64,000 bases of DNA from Chinchilla lanigera (GCF_000276665.1 NW_004955425.1:20455393-20519392); one strand, 5' to 3'. Numbered from the stretch's first letter, positions 21,608-36,800 are shown. Numbers and translations are program-made. Notes: generated from the sequence alone by a model not told the origin.

Positions 21608-24600
21608 TTTAAAGAAGCAACAGGAAAACAAAAACTTTAATTTAGATTTAAACTAGGAGTGAGATAGTTGGTCTAAGACGTGGGATAGGCTGGAACCAAA
21701 GGACACAGGGCGGCACCTGCCCTTCTCTAACCAAGCCTGGTGAACTTGCTGAGGTCCATCAGAGACGCGTCCCTCCAGCAGCCTGGCAGACGCCGCTCCA
21801 CACCACCCTCAGCCCGGGAAGCCAGGAGCACTCCAGTTGCAGCACACACAGTTTAGGTTAGTCCTGCTCCAACCCACTTGTGTCTGGACATCGACTGGTT
21901 CAAAACAGAGCGAAGCAAAACAGACCTTTCAAGGACTCGTCCCTCCCACTTCTCAACCACAGTGAATTCAAGCTGGGTGGTGTGCACCTGTAATCCCAGG
22001 ACTCGGGAGGCTGAGGCAGGAGGATTGCCATGTGCTTGAAGTCAGCCTGAACAACATAGCAGAACACCATCTCAAGAAACAAAAGCAAAAAACAAAAAAG
22101 GATCCAAAGGCCCGGAGACAAGTGTTTTTGGGAAGACGCAAGTACTTGGCTACGTTGAGGTCGGGGGTAACAAGGTCAGGAAATAGTAGAGGTGCCCTTG
22201 AGGAGGTCACGGGAGAGGAGTCCTTTCAGGCCAGGTCACCTCCACACATTTACAGAGGTGCAAACCCTACTTTGTAAGAATATGTTTATACAACGGCGAG
22301 AGACTGACCTAACTGGAAGCCAGATGGTTTTGAAGAACCTTAAAAGTAAAGCAGATAAGTTCAGGCTTGTTTTGCAGATCAGCTGGAATCCAGGTAGGGC
22401 TGTGTGTTCACAGCCTGCGTTCTTGACAGAGGGTAGTCCTTGTGGTTCCTGATACCTGCAGAGGGACTGTGTGTACAGGTAACACTTAAAACCGATTTCT
22501 AGTTGTTGGTTCAGCCCAGTGCTGGAATGGAAGAGTATTTTCCAACCTTCTTTTAGCAGTAACGGTCCCCTCAAATTCATCACATATTACCCCAGTACAT
22601 GTCATGTGCACACACATACACACACAAATATTTCAAAGGTAAAGCTCGTGTTATTGGGGTTGAAGGGGTGGGTGAATAGAGCTTGGAGCCCTACCCAGTT
22701 GCTTGCCAGGGTCCTGAGGCATTTCCATTTCAGGAGCAGAGATTTTGATCCAGAAGAGTCTTTTTAAAACATAGTGAAATAGCTGGGCGTGGTGGTGCAC
22801 GCCTGTAATCCCAGCACTTGGGAGGCTGAGGCAGGAGGATCGTTGAGAGTTCAAGACTAGCCTGGGCTACAAAGTGAGCTCAAGGCCAGCCTGAGCTGCA
22901 TAGTGAGACCCTGTCTCAAAAAAGACAATAAAATAAAATAAGATAAAATAAAAATAAAAAACAGTAAAATAATGAGTTATTTCAATTTACTATATGGGAG
23001 CACCACACGTAATAAAGAAAGTAACATTTTAGCTACTTTACCAAGAAAAGATAAGAATGCTGGGCAACTATATATGCTCCCATGTGTAATCCTGAATTTT
23101 ACTCATGTTTGTGTAACCCCAGCTGATTTATCAAGTTGAAATATCATTTTTGCTTATACTATTGATTTCCAAGTAAATTGGATAGGTATTGTTTAATCAG
23201 TAGATTGGGACCCTGTCTGACTGAAGGTAGCATTTCTGAAAGCTTGTTAACCTCAGGCGTCCTTTCTTTGGCAGCGTTGTCTTGCATAATGAAAGGCATT
23301 CATGCATGACCCACCCACAAGAGGGTCTGCAGGAATCCACAGCAAGTGGCCGAGATCCCTTTCCGTACCTCGACTCCAGATTCTTTTCCAGGAATGCTCA
23401 GTGGGTGGCTCTGTACATTTCCTTGTATACAACCTGCTGAGGCAAGATACATTCACCTTTTCACAGATACAGGTGTCGGTGGTGACCGCTGAGTTTTGCT
23501 ATTGCTACTTCTGGCCATGTGCCAAGGGAACAAAAATGAGACAGCATAGCTCTAAAGAAAAAGAATACTTTCAGTGATACAGGAGAATTTCAAATTATAT
23601 AATTTAGGGACTTTTTCTTCTACATTTTGGGGAAATCTAGATTCACTCACTCAGCCAATGAATGTTCAGTGCCTGTCCATGTGCCATGCACCATTGTGAG
23701 CTCTGAGGTTCAAGCAGGAAAGAAGCGAGTACATTCTCTGCCCTTGTGTGGCTTAAAGTCTGTAATGACACAGACAATGGACAAAACTCCAGGGAAAGTC
23801 ACATTCTTACCACCGTGAGTTAGGTCAAAGAAGGTTTTCCTGGACAGTAGTGTTAAAACTGAAGCATCAAAAATGACTCCGAAAAGCCGGGTGTGGTGGC
23901 ACATGCCTGTAATCCCAGCAGTCAGGAGGCTGAGGCAGGAGGATCATTGTGAGTTCGAAGCCAGCCTGGGCTACAAAGTGAGCTCAAGATCAGCCTGAAC
24001 TGCATAGCGAGATCCTGTCTCAAAAAAGATAGAGGGGGAAAAAAAAAAAGAATGACTCCGAGTTCGCTCAGCACGGCAGGTTGTGAGAAAAGCTTTGTAG
24101 GCTGAGGGAATGGAAACTCTGGAGCCCTTGAGGAGTAAGGCAGCTGTTGAGGAGGTGGTGTAGCCAAGACAGAGAGTGAGGAGGAAACAGTCTGAGGTGA
24201 GGCCAGATTCTGCCATCCAGGCAGAGCACGTCCCTGGGCCGTAGCCTCAGCGCCACATGGCGCAGTGCTGGACAGGTGAACTTGCAGAGCCCCCTTGGGC
24301 CACCTGCGTCAGGACGGGGATGAGGCCGCCACCTCTTACCAAGGTGTGACCCACCAAGGCCAAGCGGGGTCACCCTGCTGGTCCCTCTACTTCATGCAGG
24401 GAGGGTTAACGTTTCCATGATACCAGGTTTCAAAAATTAGTAAATAAAAATAAGTAAATATAAAATCTTTTTTTAAAAAATAGTGAGTTTATGTGATTTA
24501 TGTGTTTCTCAAAATGGAACCAAAACATCTGTATTCTACTTTTCCCCCTTAAAAGTACATGTAAAGCCAATGCAATCATTTTCATTGCTACACAGAATTT

Positions 24601-24848
24601 TTACTGCACACCTAGGTTATTATATTATAGATGTACATTTGGGTTGCTCCAGGGTCATTCCCGGCGTGGCTAGTGACATTTTAAATTCTCTAACACACTT
24701 TCCTGGTGTCTGAACATGTCTAGGCATATTGGCAGACAATATGTAGCTTCAGCTTCATAATAACACCAAACTGGGGCCAGGGATGTAGCTCAGAGGCACA
24801 GTGCCTGCCTGGCAAGTGCAAGGTCCTGAGTTTGATTCCTGGTACCAA

Positions 24849-24891
<43 letters not shown>

Positions 24892-27800
24892 TCAATTTAT
24901 TTTCCAAAGATTTGTTTCAATTTACTTTCCTCCCAACATCATGTAAGAGTTTTGGTGGTTCTATATTATTGATATTTTAAGTTTTACCAATCAGTGGGCA
25001 TGGAGCATTATCTCAGTCAGGTTTTAATGTCCATTTCCATAATTATGGATAAGGCTGTACATTTTTTTCATGTTTATTGACTATTCGGGGTTCATTTTCC
25101 ATCACAGACATTTTTTTAATTAAATTTATTTTATTTTATTTTATTTTTAAATTTTTTTTGTTACTGGGAATTGAACTCAGAACCTTGTGCTTACCAGACA
25201 GGCATTTATGCCACTGAGCTATATCTCCAACCCCATCACAGGCATGTTTATATTTTCTATTGGATTTTTCTCCTCTTATTGATTTGTAAGACTTTTAAAA
25301 TATTCAGGATGCTAATCATATGACATATTTTATGAAAATAGCCTTTCCTACTTTGATTTGTCTTTTGTTTTCTCTATGATATATTTTGATAAGTAGATGT
25401 TCTTAACTGTAGTATCAAAATGAGTTAATTTTGATTTTATGGTTTTGGTTTTTGTAGTCTGTGTCTAGTTTAAGAAATTCTTTCTGGCCTCAAAATAAAT
25501 AAGATATTCTTGTATATTGTCTTCTAAAGGCTTTATAATGCCAGGAATGGTGGTGTACACCTGTTGTCTTAGCTATTCAGGAGGCTGAGGCAGGAGAATA
25601 GTAAGGTCGTGGACAGCCTGAGCAGCTTAGCAAGAATTTGATTCAAATTTTTTTAAAAAAAAGGAGAAGATGAAGGACTGGTGCAGTGGTAAAGCACATG
25701 CACAGAACCCTGGGTTCAATTCTCAATACTCCCCCAAAATACAGGGTTTTAAATTTTGCCTTTCACATTTATCTTTTCAAGCCACTTAAAGTTGACTTTG
25801 GGGGATGGTGTAAAGACAAGAATCCTTTTTTTTCTTTTTCAAAGTAAATAGGAAGCTGGGCATGGTGGCACACGGCTGTAATCCCAGCACTTGGGAGGAT
25901 GAGGCAGGAGGATCGCCGTGAGTTCAAGGGCAGCATGACATACATAGCGAGACCCCGTCTCAAAATAAAATCATTTGGATAAGCAGTTGTTCCAGCACCA
26001 GTTTGTGGAAAAGTACATCTGTTCCCTGCTGATCTCTAGTGACAAACTGTTGTACCTTCAACCCTCCATGAACTTGTGTGTCTACTTCTGGGCTTTCCAT
26101 TTTTTCCTATGGTTTATTTATCTTATTTTAATAATAGACTTTTATATGGTTAGCTCTTTATTTCCAATTTTAAGAAATTTTGGCTCTCTTGGTCTACAAG
26201 TTTTAGGGTTATCATATCAAATTCTGCAAAAGTTTTAAATATCCAACAAGATTTTTAGAATTGGATTGATTCTGTAGATCAGTTTAGGGGAATCTGACAC
26301 CTTTAAAATATTGAGCTTTAATATTCAAAAGCATGGAATATTTTTCCATTTCTTTAGGTATTTAATGACTTTCAGTAAAGATTCATAATTGTTCCTCTGG
26401 ATCTTGCATATCTTAAGTTAGCTTTATTCACAATTTTTCTTTTTTTTCCATGTGGGGATTCAGCATGCTCTACCACCCAGCTAAACTCCTAGCCCGTATC
26501 TCATTTTTATCAATTGTCTGTGCTACTTTTCTGAAAATTTACATTCCATGTTATATGGAGAAACGCAGGTGACTTTTGTAACCTTGCTAATCCATGAACT
26601 AACTCTCCTTTGGGAAACGTTTCTCACTCAGTAGGCACTAGGTTCATGAACTGTTATCTGTGCATTGTTTTGAGCGTGCCCCTTTCTGTACCTCTGACTC
26701 CTACTTTGTTTTCTCACCTTCCTGAGCTGGGTAAGCCCTCAACTACAGTGTTAGTCAGAAACGGTGACGTTCGGTACTCTAATCTTATTTTTAATCTTAG
26801 CAGTAATGCTTTCAGTGTCTCAGCCTTACAGGGAATTTTGTTGTAAGCCCTCTATGTCTAGGAAGGGTAGGATTTTTAAAATCATGAATGAATATTGATT
26901 TTTTGTTGTTCTTTTTGGTTTTTTAAGATATGTAGGTCAGGCTGGCTTTGAATTCGCTGTGCAGCCCAGGCTGGCCTCAAGCGCACTACAGACCTTCTGC
27001 ATCATCCTCCTGAGTGCTGGGATGACAGGCATGTACCTCCACACCCAGCTTGGACATTGAATTTTTTTTCTTTTGTACCAGGAATTGAACTCACGACCCA
27101 TGCTTGCCAGGCAGGCGCTGTGCCACTGAGCTCTATCCCCAGTTTGGATATTGAATTTTACCAAACATTTTTTCTGCATTTATTGAAGTCATTCTTTTCC
27201 CCTTACTTTGCTAACATGGTAAAGAATGTTGCTTTTGGTAAGACAAATTTGAATAATGTTAAATAATATTAAACTGAATAATGTAAAGCCAAACTTGAAG
27301 TCAAACATAAACATAACTTGGTCATAATCTATCATCTTTTATGTATTTCCAGATTTAGTTTTAATATTTTGTTTAGGTTCCGGGGATGTAGCTCAGCGGC
27401 ACGAGTGCCTGCCTGGCAAGTGCAAAGTCCTGAGTTCGATTCCTGGTACCAAAAAAAAATTTTGCTTAGAACTATTACACTTTGAATATGAAATTGGCCT
27501 CCATGATCTTTTTCATTCTTTTGTCAGAAAAGAATAGCCATCGCCCCCGGATGACTTGAGCAGTGCAATTGGTACAACCCTTGCATCTCTTTATGGTTTG
27601 CCTCTTACTAATTGTCTGGGGCATCTATTCTGAGTCAGCTGTTGAATTTTTTGAGTACCAACTCCTGGCTAGACAGTGTCACAAAGGAAATTCAAGATTT
27701 AACATTTCAGTCAATGAGGAAAACGTCCCCAAAGGAAACTGTTCTAGGAAGATGCACTTTAAGTGGCAGGAGGAGAATGGAGGTGATCTTAGAACAGAAG

Positions 27801-30800
27801 AGTTGCTTCACAAAAGAAGTTAATTACGCTGAGTGCTAGAGGCAAGTAGGATGAAATCTGGAAAATATTACATGCTAGGGAGGCTGCCGGGGACTGCAGG
27901 AAGGGCAGTTTGAAGAGAGTGATGAGCACAGAAAGCCAGTTAGAGGTGAGCTAACTATGGGAAGAGAATCATCAAAATAGTCGGTAAGCACAGGCTCTTT
28001 CCCTTCCAACACCCAAGACCAACTGAAAGACAGCAAAATGCCATGTATAAATCTGAAATTTTTAGAAATTCCCAAAATGCAGAAGTTCCATATGGAAGGG
28101 ACATATCTAAGTTTTGTGGACCTGGTATAGTAATGTATAATTTGGAAGGGCCTCTGTAACATAACACAAACTGTGAATACACAGTCTCCCTCTCTCTGTC
28201 TCTCTCTCTTAGTGGTGGTGATACTGGGACTGGAATTCAGGGCTTGGCTTGGCTTGGCTTGGCTTGGCTTGGCTTGGCTGGGCTTTGCTTTGCTTTGCTT
28301 TGCTTTGCTTTGCTCTGCTTTGCTTTGTCCATAAATCAGTGGATAAGTGCTGTACCACTGATTTACAGCCCCAGCTTAGAAACCTAAATCTTCATTGGTT
28401 TCATAGTAAATATGCCTCTATTCAGAAGGAAACTGATACATAAGGAAATCTAAAATCCAAGTCATAGCTGGGCCTGGTGGCACATGCCAGTAATCCCAGC
28501 ACTTGGGAGGCTGAGGCAGGAGGATTGCTGTGAGTTTGAGGCCACCCTGGGCTACATAAGCAAGACCCAGTCTCAAAAAAACAAACAAAAAGTCCTAATA
28601 ATAACCCAGAGAAGACCACTGTGGAGCTGGAAACTCTTTTGGGCATGCTCCAGACTTGAAGGCAAAAGGCACAATACATAGGAAAGAGTCCCAGCACAGA
28701 CAGGTGATTCATCTGGGAACTGCGTTCAGGGGAGCCCTGTAGGTCAGCACCTCCTGTTCTCCTGCTGGGCCAACCACCAAGCGCAGCCCTTAGTGCAGGG
28801 AGAGGCGGGGCAGTGTCCCAGTTAGCTAACAATAGTCAGAAGAACGCTGGTACAGTGTACGCCTACCTGAAACCCTGGCCTGCCTCTCTCTCCCAGTGGG
28901 GATCAACCTCCTGTAACCCTGTAACAATCCCATAGCAAGCAAGGATTACAAACAGCTAAGGAAAACCAGCAGTCTGAAGGCTCCCAAGTAGCAGAATTGA
29001 TTCTGAAAGATTTAATGTAGCAAACAACAGAAAAGAAATTATACTTTATAACACCCAGCACAGAAAGACTCAAGTACAGGGACTCGGTGAAAACTAAAAC
29101 ATTCATTTGTTTGTTCACTCCGTAACAATTTGTCCAGCACTCACTGTGCGGCAGGAACTAGGCCAGGTACTCGGATTCCTTATAAACAAAGCCAAGTTCC
29201 CTGCCGTACTATATACTAGTCAAGATAAAAGGAAACAATAATAAATGATAATTTTATAGATAAGTAAATTATGAAATAATAAATACACTGAGATGAAAAA
29301 ATGAAGGATTCCTCAAAAGAAACAATAGAAAGTTTCCGGCCAGCCCAGCCCAAAGTAATATAGTCTTTATTTTATTTATTTATTTTTTGGTCTTTTTGAG
29401 ACAGGTTCTCGCTATGCAGTCCAGGCTGGCCTTGAGCTCACTTTGTAGCCCAGGCTGGTCTCGAACTCACAACGATCCTCCTGCCTCAGCCTCCCAAGTG
29501 CTGGGATTACAGGTGTGCACCCCCACGCCTGGCTCTAGTCTTTAAAAAAATTATTTTAGGCATTATTTTCATCTTCACATTTACTCACCCTGTCTTTGGC
29601 TATATGGGAAGGGGTGGTCTTGCTATCCTAATATCAGACAGTTGCTTATTTATGCTTTTCTTAAACTACCAGCAAGTTTCCACCCAGAAGAACTCAATAA
29701 ATTTAACAACACCTGAAGCATGGAGCTGTCCTCTCTCTTAGCATCCCCCTCCTGTGACTGAAACTTGCTAGTGGACATAAAAAGCTGTTAACTCATAGGC
29801 AGCCAAATAGGACGCACAGAACACCAAACTGTGTCACAAGATCCACTCTAACTTGGAGCTCTGTTAGCCTTTGTGGTGTTTATTGTAAGGGAGAGACAGG
29901 GACATTCATCTAATAAACATCTGAATAAATGTATAACTATAAATGATGTGTAGGTTCTGCAAAGGAAGAGAACAGGGTTCCAGGGGAGAGGACAGTGGAA
30001 GACAGAGGCTTTGGAGGGGCCGGAGGGCTAAGGGAGGGCTCTCAGAGCCCACTCTTAATGAGCATTCGTACTGGTGAGTCAGAGTAGCACATTCAAATAC
30101 ATTTAGAAGTTGTTAATGTGCTAAAACAATGAGTCATAACATTTACCCAAGTCATATTTTAGATGAAACAGGAGCCTCACAGCAGAATGGTGTACACAGC
30201 CAAAAACTCCAATTAAACTCCGAAAAATGTGTCTCCTCGGTGCCCCATTTCCCCAGCAGGGAAGTTGGCCGAATGAGCAGACCTGCTGACGCACGCTATG
30301 CCCGTGCAGCAGAGGCGGGGTCTTCTCTGTCGCTGGGCCCTGCCCGCTGCCCAGGCCACTGACTCCTTTCTGCTGGCCGTGACTCACACCCGGCTCCTGC
30401 TCCGTCCTGTCGGTGTCATGAGGATTTGGCGTCCTCAGACCACGCAGCTGAGAGGGCGTCTGTGTGACACAGAGGGACGTGCAGGAGCAGTTTTCCTCCC
30501 ACCTCAACGTCGTCGGAGTAGCTGCAGGAACTCAGTGCCGCTTCGGCAGGCAGCCTGGCCAGCGTGTTACTTCTCAGAGGCCACGGGGCTGAAGCCAGAG
30601 GTGCTGTCACTGACTGTTCCCTGGCCTGGCTGAGGCTGTCCTGGCCATGTGAGAGGCTGCACACCGCTTCTGACAGAGTGCAGGCATCCGAATCATCCCA
30701 CTTAGCTCCTTCTGGCTGTCAGATTATCTGTGGGTGATTCCCTCTCATTTTGGTAAGGATAAAAAATCTTAGCTAAAGAATTGCAGTAACACTGTAATGT

Positions 30801-33800
30801 TTATATGAGGGAAAGTATTTCTTTGTTTTGAAATAGCCATTTATATTTGTTTTAGCAAATAAATAGAACTGCATTTTTCAAAAATTCAAGTAGTAGTAAA
30901 GAACAGATCATTTTCAACTCTCTTAGCAGTTTCCTAGTAATTCCCCTCTAAATTTCTGAATAATACACCAGTGATTCTCAGACTTTGGGTTCTCAGGACC
31001 CCATACAGTTATAAAAACCATTGAAGCCCAAGAGAGCTTTTGTTTAAGTGAGCTATAGTTATCATATTAAAAATTAAAACTGAGAAATGTTTCAAATATT
31101 TTCTCATTTGTTTTTAAGTAAGAGTAATAAATCTACTAATACAAATAACTTTAGGAGGAAAAACTGTTTTCCAAGGCAAAAAAGGAATGGAGTAGCAAAA
31201 TGAAAAGAATAGCAGAATTTTATATTTTTTTGCAAATCTCTTTAGCACCTGGATTAGACTTCTGCTGGATTCTCATATGTGCTTCTGCATTCAGTTTATT
31301 GTACTTTGTTGTTCAGGTTGAAGTTAATGAAACAAATCCAGCCTTACACGCACACACAGCTGAAAACAGAAAGAGTGTTATAACGGCCTCCTTGGACCAC
31401 TGTGACACTTCTCACTTCGTGCCACGCCAACATTCAGCTGGCGGTAGCTTCCTGAAGGTTGGTTGCCGTGCAAAATCTGAAACCGCAGCGATGCGTTGTT
31501 GTCCTCTGCCGTACCCACACGCATTGGTCCATCCCGAAATTAAAGCGGGTAACATTCCACACCGGTCATTTGGAAAATAAATATGTAATGCTGATCTTCA
31601 AAAAGGCAACACATTTGACTACACAGTATAAAAAAAAACACATTTTCTAAGATCACTTATTTCCTCCAAAAGTCTTTAAGTATTGGGAAGCCCTGGACTC
31701 ATAGTGGGGGATACACGTTTCCTAATTTCTCATGGAAAGTCCACTTTTCCCCACTGGCAACAAGTGTTTTATTTTTACCAGAAATGCCAGCCTTACTTCC
31801 CTTGTTTTTGAGGAAATGTCTGCAGAATACCCATTTCTGAATAATCAGTTTGTCTGCCAGTCGTTCTTTCAAGCTAAAATATTGTTTCCTACATTAAGCA
31901 GATTCCACCCGCAGCCCAAGTGTTACCCAAACGCTCTTCCATGTACACCAGAAATGCTGTATTCTGCTTTCTCGGTTCACCACCCAGAGTATTTCTGAAG
32001 ACATGAACTCAAGTTTGAGATTTAACAGAGGTGCCGATATTTATTGCTTCACTAAGAAACTGGTTTTTGTTTTGGTTGGGTTTGGTGTCTTACTGTGAGA
32101 GTGGTGGAAGGTCCGAAGCGCAGTCAGGGTTGTGACAGTGCTTTAATCTGTGCTGCTAGAGCAGCAGCAACTTTAGCCATTGTGACTTTTGCTCCACTGG
32201 TGTAAATGTCAGCAAAGTGGAAAGGCAAATAATCTCACTCGCTTGCACATACGTAGCCTGCACTTTGGGAACCGCTGGAGTGTGCTTAAACTACTGTTGC
32301 TTGGCATGCGGACGGAAGCTGTTCGCAGAGACTTCCTGTTCTGCCCTGCCCTGGCTTTGAACCTCCACTGACGCGCCGCCATTCTCCCTCGTTCACCAGC
32401 TCAGTATGATCAGCGTTTAAGAAGTTTTTGATGTTTATTTTCCTGTTATTGTGTGACTGTTTGTTACCAGGCCTAGCAGCATGAAGTGAGTGTTTCCTTG
32501 CTTGGGCAGTGGCCCTCCATATCTGCAGGGGATGGGCTCCAGGACTGCCCCAGGGTTCCTAAACTCTGCAGAAGTGTGAGTCCCTTATGTAAAACTTTAT
32601 TTTATATGACCTGTGCACATCTTCCCAAATAGGGGCGTTGCTGGTTTTATTCGGTTGGTAATGGAGTTTGACGCAAGGGCCCGGCCCGTGCTGGGCAAGC
32701 CCTCGAACAAGTACACCCCAGGCCTTCCATACCTACAGTCATGTCTAGATTACTCATAATAACTAAGTCAACGCAAATGCTATGTTAGTAGTTGTTATAC
32801 TGCATTGTTTAGGAACTAATGGCCCAAGTAGGCCTGCGTATATTCACAGACACAATTCTTTTTCCAGATGTTCTTCGGGGGGCCCGTAGTTGGTTGAATG
32901 CAAACATTGGGTCCCACAGATATGGAAGGCTGAAAGTACTACTTTTTATGTTGACTTGTTGTGCTTGTTGTCTTGGTTTTGCTGTTTGTTTTTGTGCACT
33001 AAGTTCTATGGTCCTATCACAAATTTGCTTCAGTTCTCCAGTTTGTGAAACCTGTACATATTCTGTGCCGGGCAGCTGAGTCTCGAGTGAGCCGCTCTGC
33101 CCGTTTGTTTTGCCCTAGAGAAATTCCTTAGCAAATCTCTCTTTATTCTTCTCCAGTATGGAAGGGCTTGCTCCACCCTCATCCCTGACTGCACAGATGG
33201 GGGAGCTGACCTGACGGGAGGGCCAAAGCTCATGTTCCAAAATGGTAACCCATTTCCCTGTTTCAAGCTCCATGCCATCTCCTTTTTAATTAGCAATTTT
33301 GTCCCTCCAAATCCCAAAACTTCCTGGGATTCTGCTGTACAATTTGGCTTCCTCTTTTACTAATATCCCCAAATAGGCACTTGGTATGCACGTTTCTCAA
33401 TTCTCTTAGCTTCTCAGCCTGCTCTTGTATTTTGCACCAGTTTGGGTTTAGCAAGACAAGGTCTTGCTAAGTTACCCAGGCTAGTCTCGAACTTGTGATC
33501 GTCTTGCCTCCACCTCCAAGAACTGGAATTACAGGCGGGGACTGCCACTCTTGGCTTCTCAGTCTGCTTTCTGTCTTCCAGAAGTCTCTGAGGTCTCAGA
33601 AACTATTGTCTCCCCTCCTATCCTTTTTGTTTTCATGACTTTGTACCTTTAAACAATTACTTTATTCTCCTTTCAGGGGCATGTCAGGAAGGGAGGAGAG
33701 ATAAACTCACACTGAGTATGTCACAGTGAATTGGATGCCGGGTTTATATTTGGAACCAGAGATATGCTGTGAGGGTTTGGTCACTCATGCTCCTTGGAGC

Positions 33801-36800
33801 CTTGGTAAGATTTGTGCTCAAGGAGATTTATGAGCCCACCTCAGCTGCTGTATGCTCAGCGTACTATTGCTGCCCCAAGAGAAATGGAGACTGGTTGAGA
33901 ATTTGATGGAATAATAAATGCTCACCCTTTTTTTTTTTTTTTTTTTTGGTTTTTTTTGAGACAGGGTCTTGCTATACAGTTCAGGCTGGCCTTGAGCTCA
34001 CTTTGTAGCCCAGGCTGGTCTCAAATTCCCACCGATCTTCCTGCCTCAGCCTCCTGAGTGCTGGGATTACAGGCATGCGCCACCACACCTGATGCTCACC
34101 AAATATTAACTATTAAATTTTCCCATCATTTGGTCTTTTGGTAATTTCTGACTACCTGCCATGTGCCAGGGCACGGTTGTAGTCCTGGAGTTGAAGTGGT
34201 AAGTGAGAGAGAGTGCACTCTTGTGGGCTGCACAATCCAGTGAGGGAGCAAAATGTGACAAAGTAAATACATAAAATAATTTCAGATAGCAAGGAGTGCT
34301 GTGACGATTACAGAAGAAGGTAACGGCATAGAGGGATTATGGAAAAAGAGGCTCCCTTGGAAGCAGGCCCGGCGAGTCCTCTCTGAGTCTGAGCAGAGGT
34401 TTGACTGATGAGAGGGACCTGTCTGTGTGAAGATCTGGGGGAGGAGGACTTCAGGAAGCACAGAAAGCCTGCGGTGAGGACAAGCTCCGTGTGCTCATGG
34501 ACTGGAGAGACCACCGAAGGGAAGAGTGGCAGGAGTCCGGGTGGAAAGGCAGGCTTGGGAGGTTATCCCAAGTAGAGGCGATAACAGAAACTTCAGGGTG
34601 AGGCGAGACGGCCCAAGGAGAGGGTGGATGGAGAAGTGCCAGGCACTGGGTGCCGCAGGGGCGTCTCAAACCCTGTCTGGCCAGTCAATGCATTCGTAGC
34701 CCAGAGAAATTCTCACACTGAGTGCCATTAATTTGTGTTAACTAAAAGCATGAATGAAGAGCAAAAAAGAAATTTTCAAAACACAGCAATAGGAGACATT
34801 ATAAAAGCCGAGTCTTCTATGACATGGTGTAGGTATTTTTTTAAAAGGTGAAATTAGAAAACACAACTATCTTTGAGAGTTGGTGGTAAAATGTAAGAGG
34901 TGATATCTGAGCCCAGTGTGGGTAGACCAGTTATATATGCAATTGCAAAAGGCAAAGGCGAGAATCTCAGAGAGAGAACCTGAGCAGAGACTGAATGTGG
35001 GGGTGACCGTGACGTATTTGTGGGGCTCTGGAGAACGACTTGACTGTTGGGAAGATGAACAGGTGGGATTTCCTTAATATGCTTTAGCATTTTGCTTTGT
35101 AGAGGGTGGGAGGAGGAACTACAGCTCTGAGAAGTCAGATCTGGCAGAAGTGAAGACGTAACTATCAGAGTTTTTCACCCTGAGTAGTTATAATACCTCT
35201 CCACTCAATTACTTTTTATTATATCAATTAATAATTATTATTTCCAAAAAATGAAAATGACAAAAGAGGTGCATGAGACGCCTCACTCCGTTGTCGTCCA
35301 TCTTGTTTCCCTTCACCCTGAGAGGCAGCCACACTTGATTTTCACTTTATTCTTTCTAGTTTTCTCTATGTCATACTTCTTGCCCCCTGTATCTGTTTCC
35401 TACGGCTGCCACAACAAATTACCACAAACTGGGTGACTTAAAATGAGAGAATGAGGCTGGAATCAAGTGTCGCTAGGGAGGTGTTGCAGCTGAGACGCTG
35501 GGTCTCTTCCTGCCTCCAGTGGTGGCTGTCGATCCGTGGTGTGCTTTGGCTTGCAGCCATGTTGCTCCGGTCTCTATCTCTGTCGTCACGTGGTGCTCCA
35601 GTCTCACATGGGTTCTCATCCTCTACAAAGACCCTTGTTTCACTGGGTTAGGGCCCATCCTACTGACCCATCCTACCGACCCATCCTACCGACCTCTTCA
35701 CTTCATTACATCTGCAAGACTGTTATTTCTGAATTAGGTCATATTCACATGTATGGGGGGCGGGTAGGACTTCAACCTACCCTTTAGGGGAGACATAATC
35801 TGCCCCATAATGCCCTATTTCTTACAGAATGCCAACACCTATTTTTTACCGTAGTGTTAAAATTTACCACATATGTTAGGTTCCTTTCCATATCAATACA
35901 TACTGATCTTTCTGATTCTCTGTTTTAGAGCTGCAGAGTGTCCCATTGTGTGGCTGTATTGTGGTTTATCAGTTCCCTAGTGATGGACATTTGATTTGTT
36001 TCCCATCTTTTGATATTTTATTGAGTACCCTGTACAGGGATCATTTCAGGTGTGTGCAAGTCTATCTGTATGATAGATTCCAACAAGTGGGTTTTTGGGT
36101 CCAAGAATAACACATTTGTAATTCTGGCAGTATTGCCAGACTCCTTTCATGGGACTTATGCCATTTTATATTCTCACTAACAATGCGTAATCATCCTTTG
36201 ACTTCTGCCAATCTATTAAGTGAAAGATGGTACTTCCATTTAATTTAATATGTGTTTCTTTTTTCTTAGTACCTCTTATATTTTAAACAACTTTGTAAAA
36301 ATTATTTTTATAAACATTTGGCCAAGAAAATCCTATGCTATAGTAAGTTTCTAACTTCAAGTATATAGAATTAAAGTAAAATATCATAATAGAAATATGT
36401 TTAAGGTAGGTTATTTGCCAGTGTTGGGCCACCCCTGGGAGAGTATGACCCAGCCTCCTTACTCCAGTGATGGAAGAAACAGCAAATTCATTCTCTTTAG
36501 GTTAGGGCAGAGGCAATTCCGTGGCAGGGAACACGTGTGCCCCACTTCGCAGTCCCTTTCTGTATCTTCGGCGCTTGCCAGCTGAGCTATTTAATGCGTA
36601 GTAGAGAACAGAAGGTCATTTAGGAGAAGCCACCTTCCACAGCAAAGGCCTGCTCCTCGTGGGAGGCTCTAGTGCCTCCTCTCGCGCCCTGTCAGTGTAT
36701 CTTTCTAAGTAAGAGTCACTTTCCAATTTACTGAGTAGAGCGTCAGTGTGGTTTGACTGCTGCCAACTCTTCTATTGTGTAGCAATGGGTTGTTTAATGT

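Larger units (their letters stand above)
24900..26440 (-). mobile_element. Old LINE-1 ORF2 relic, antisense
   Basis: Antisense ORF2 landmarks are ATTGGATTGATTCTGTAGAT, AAAATATTGAGC, TTTCCATTTCTTTAGGTATT and CAGCACCAGTTTGTGGAAAA. It is split by an ID (25157), a B1-ID dimer (25540) and a B1 (25853). A related fragment may start already near 24430. Confidence 0.65.

Noticed and set aside
30121..30664. Overlapping frames of 111-128 codons on both strands
   Set aside because: They follow from GC richness; no domain, splice pattern or codon signature supports a gene.
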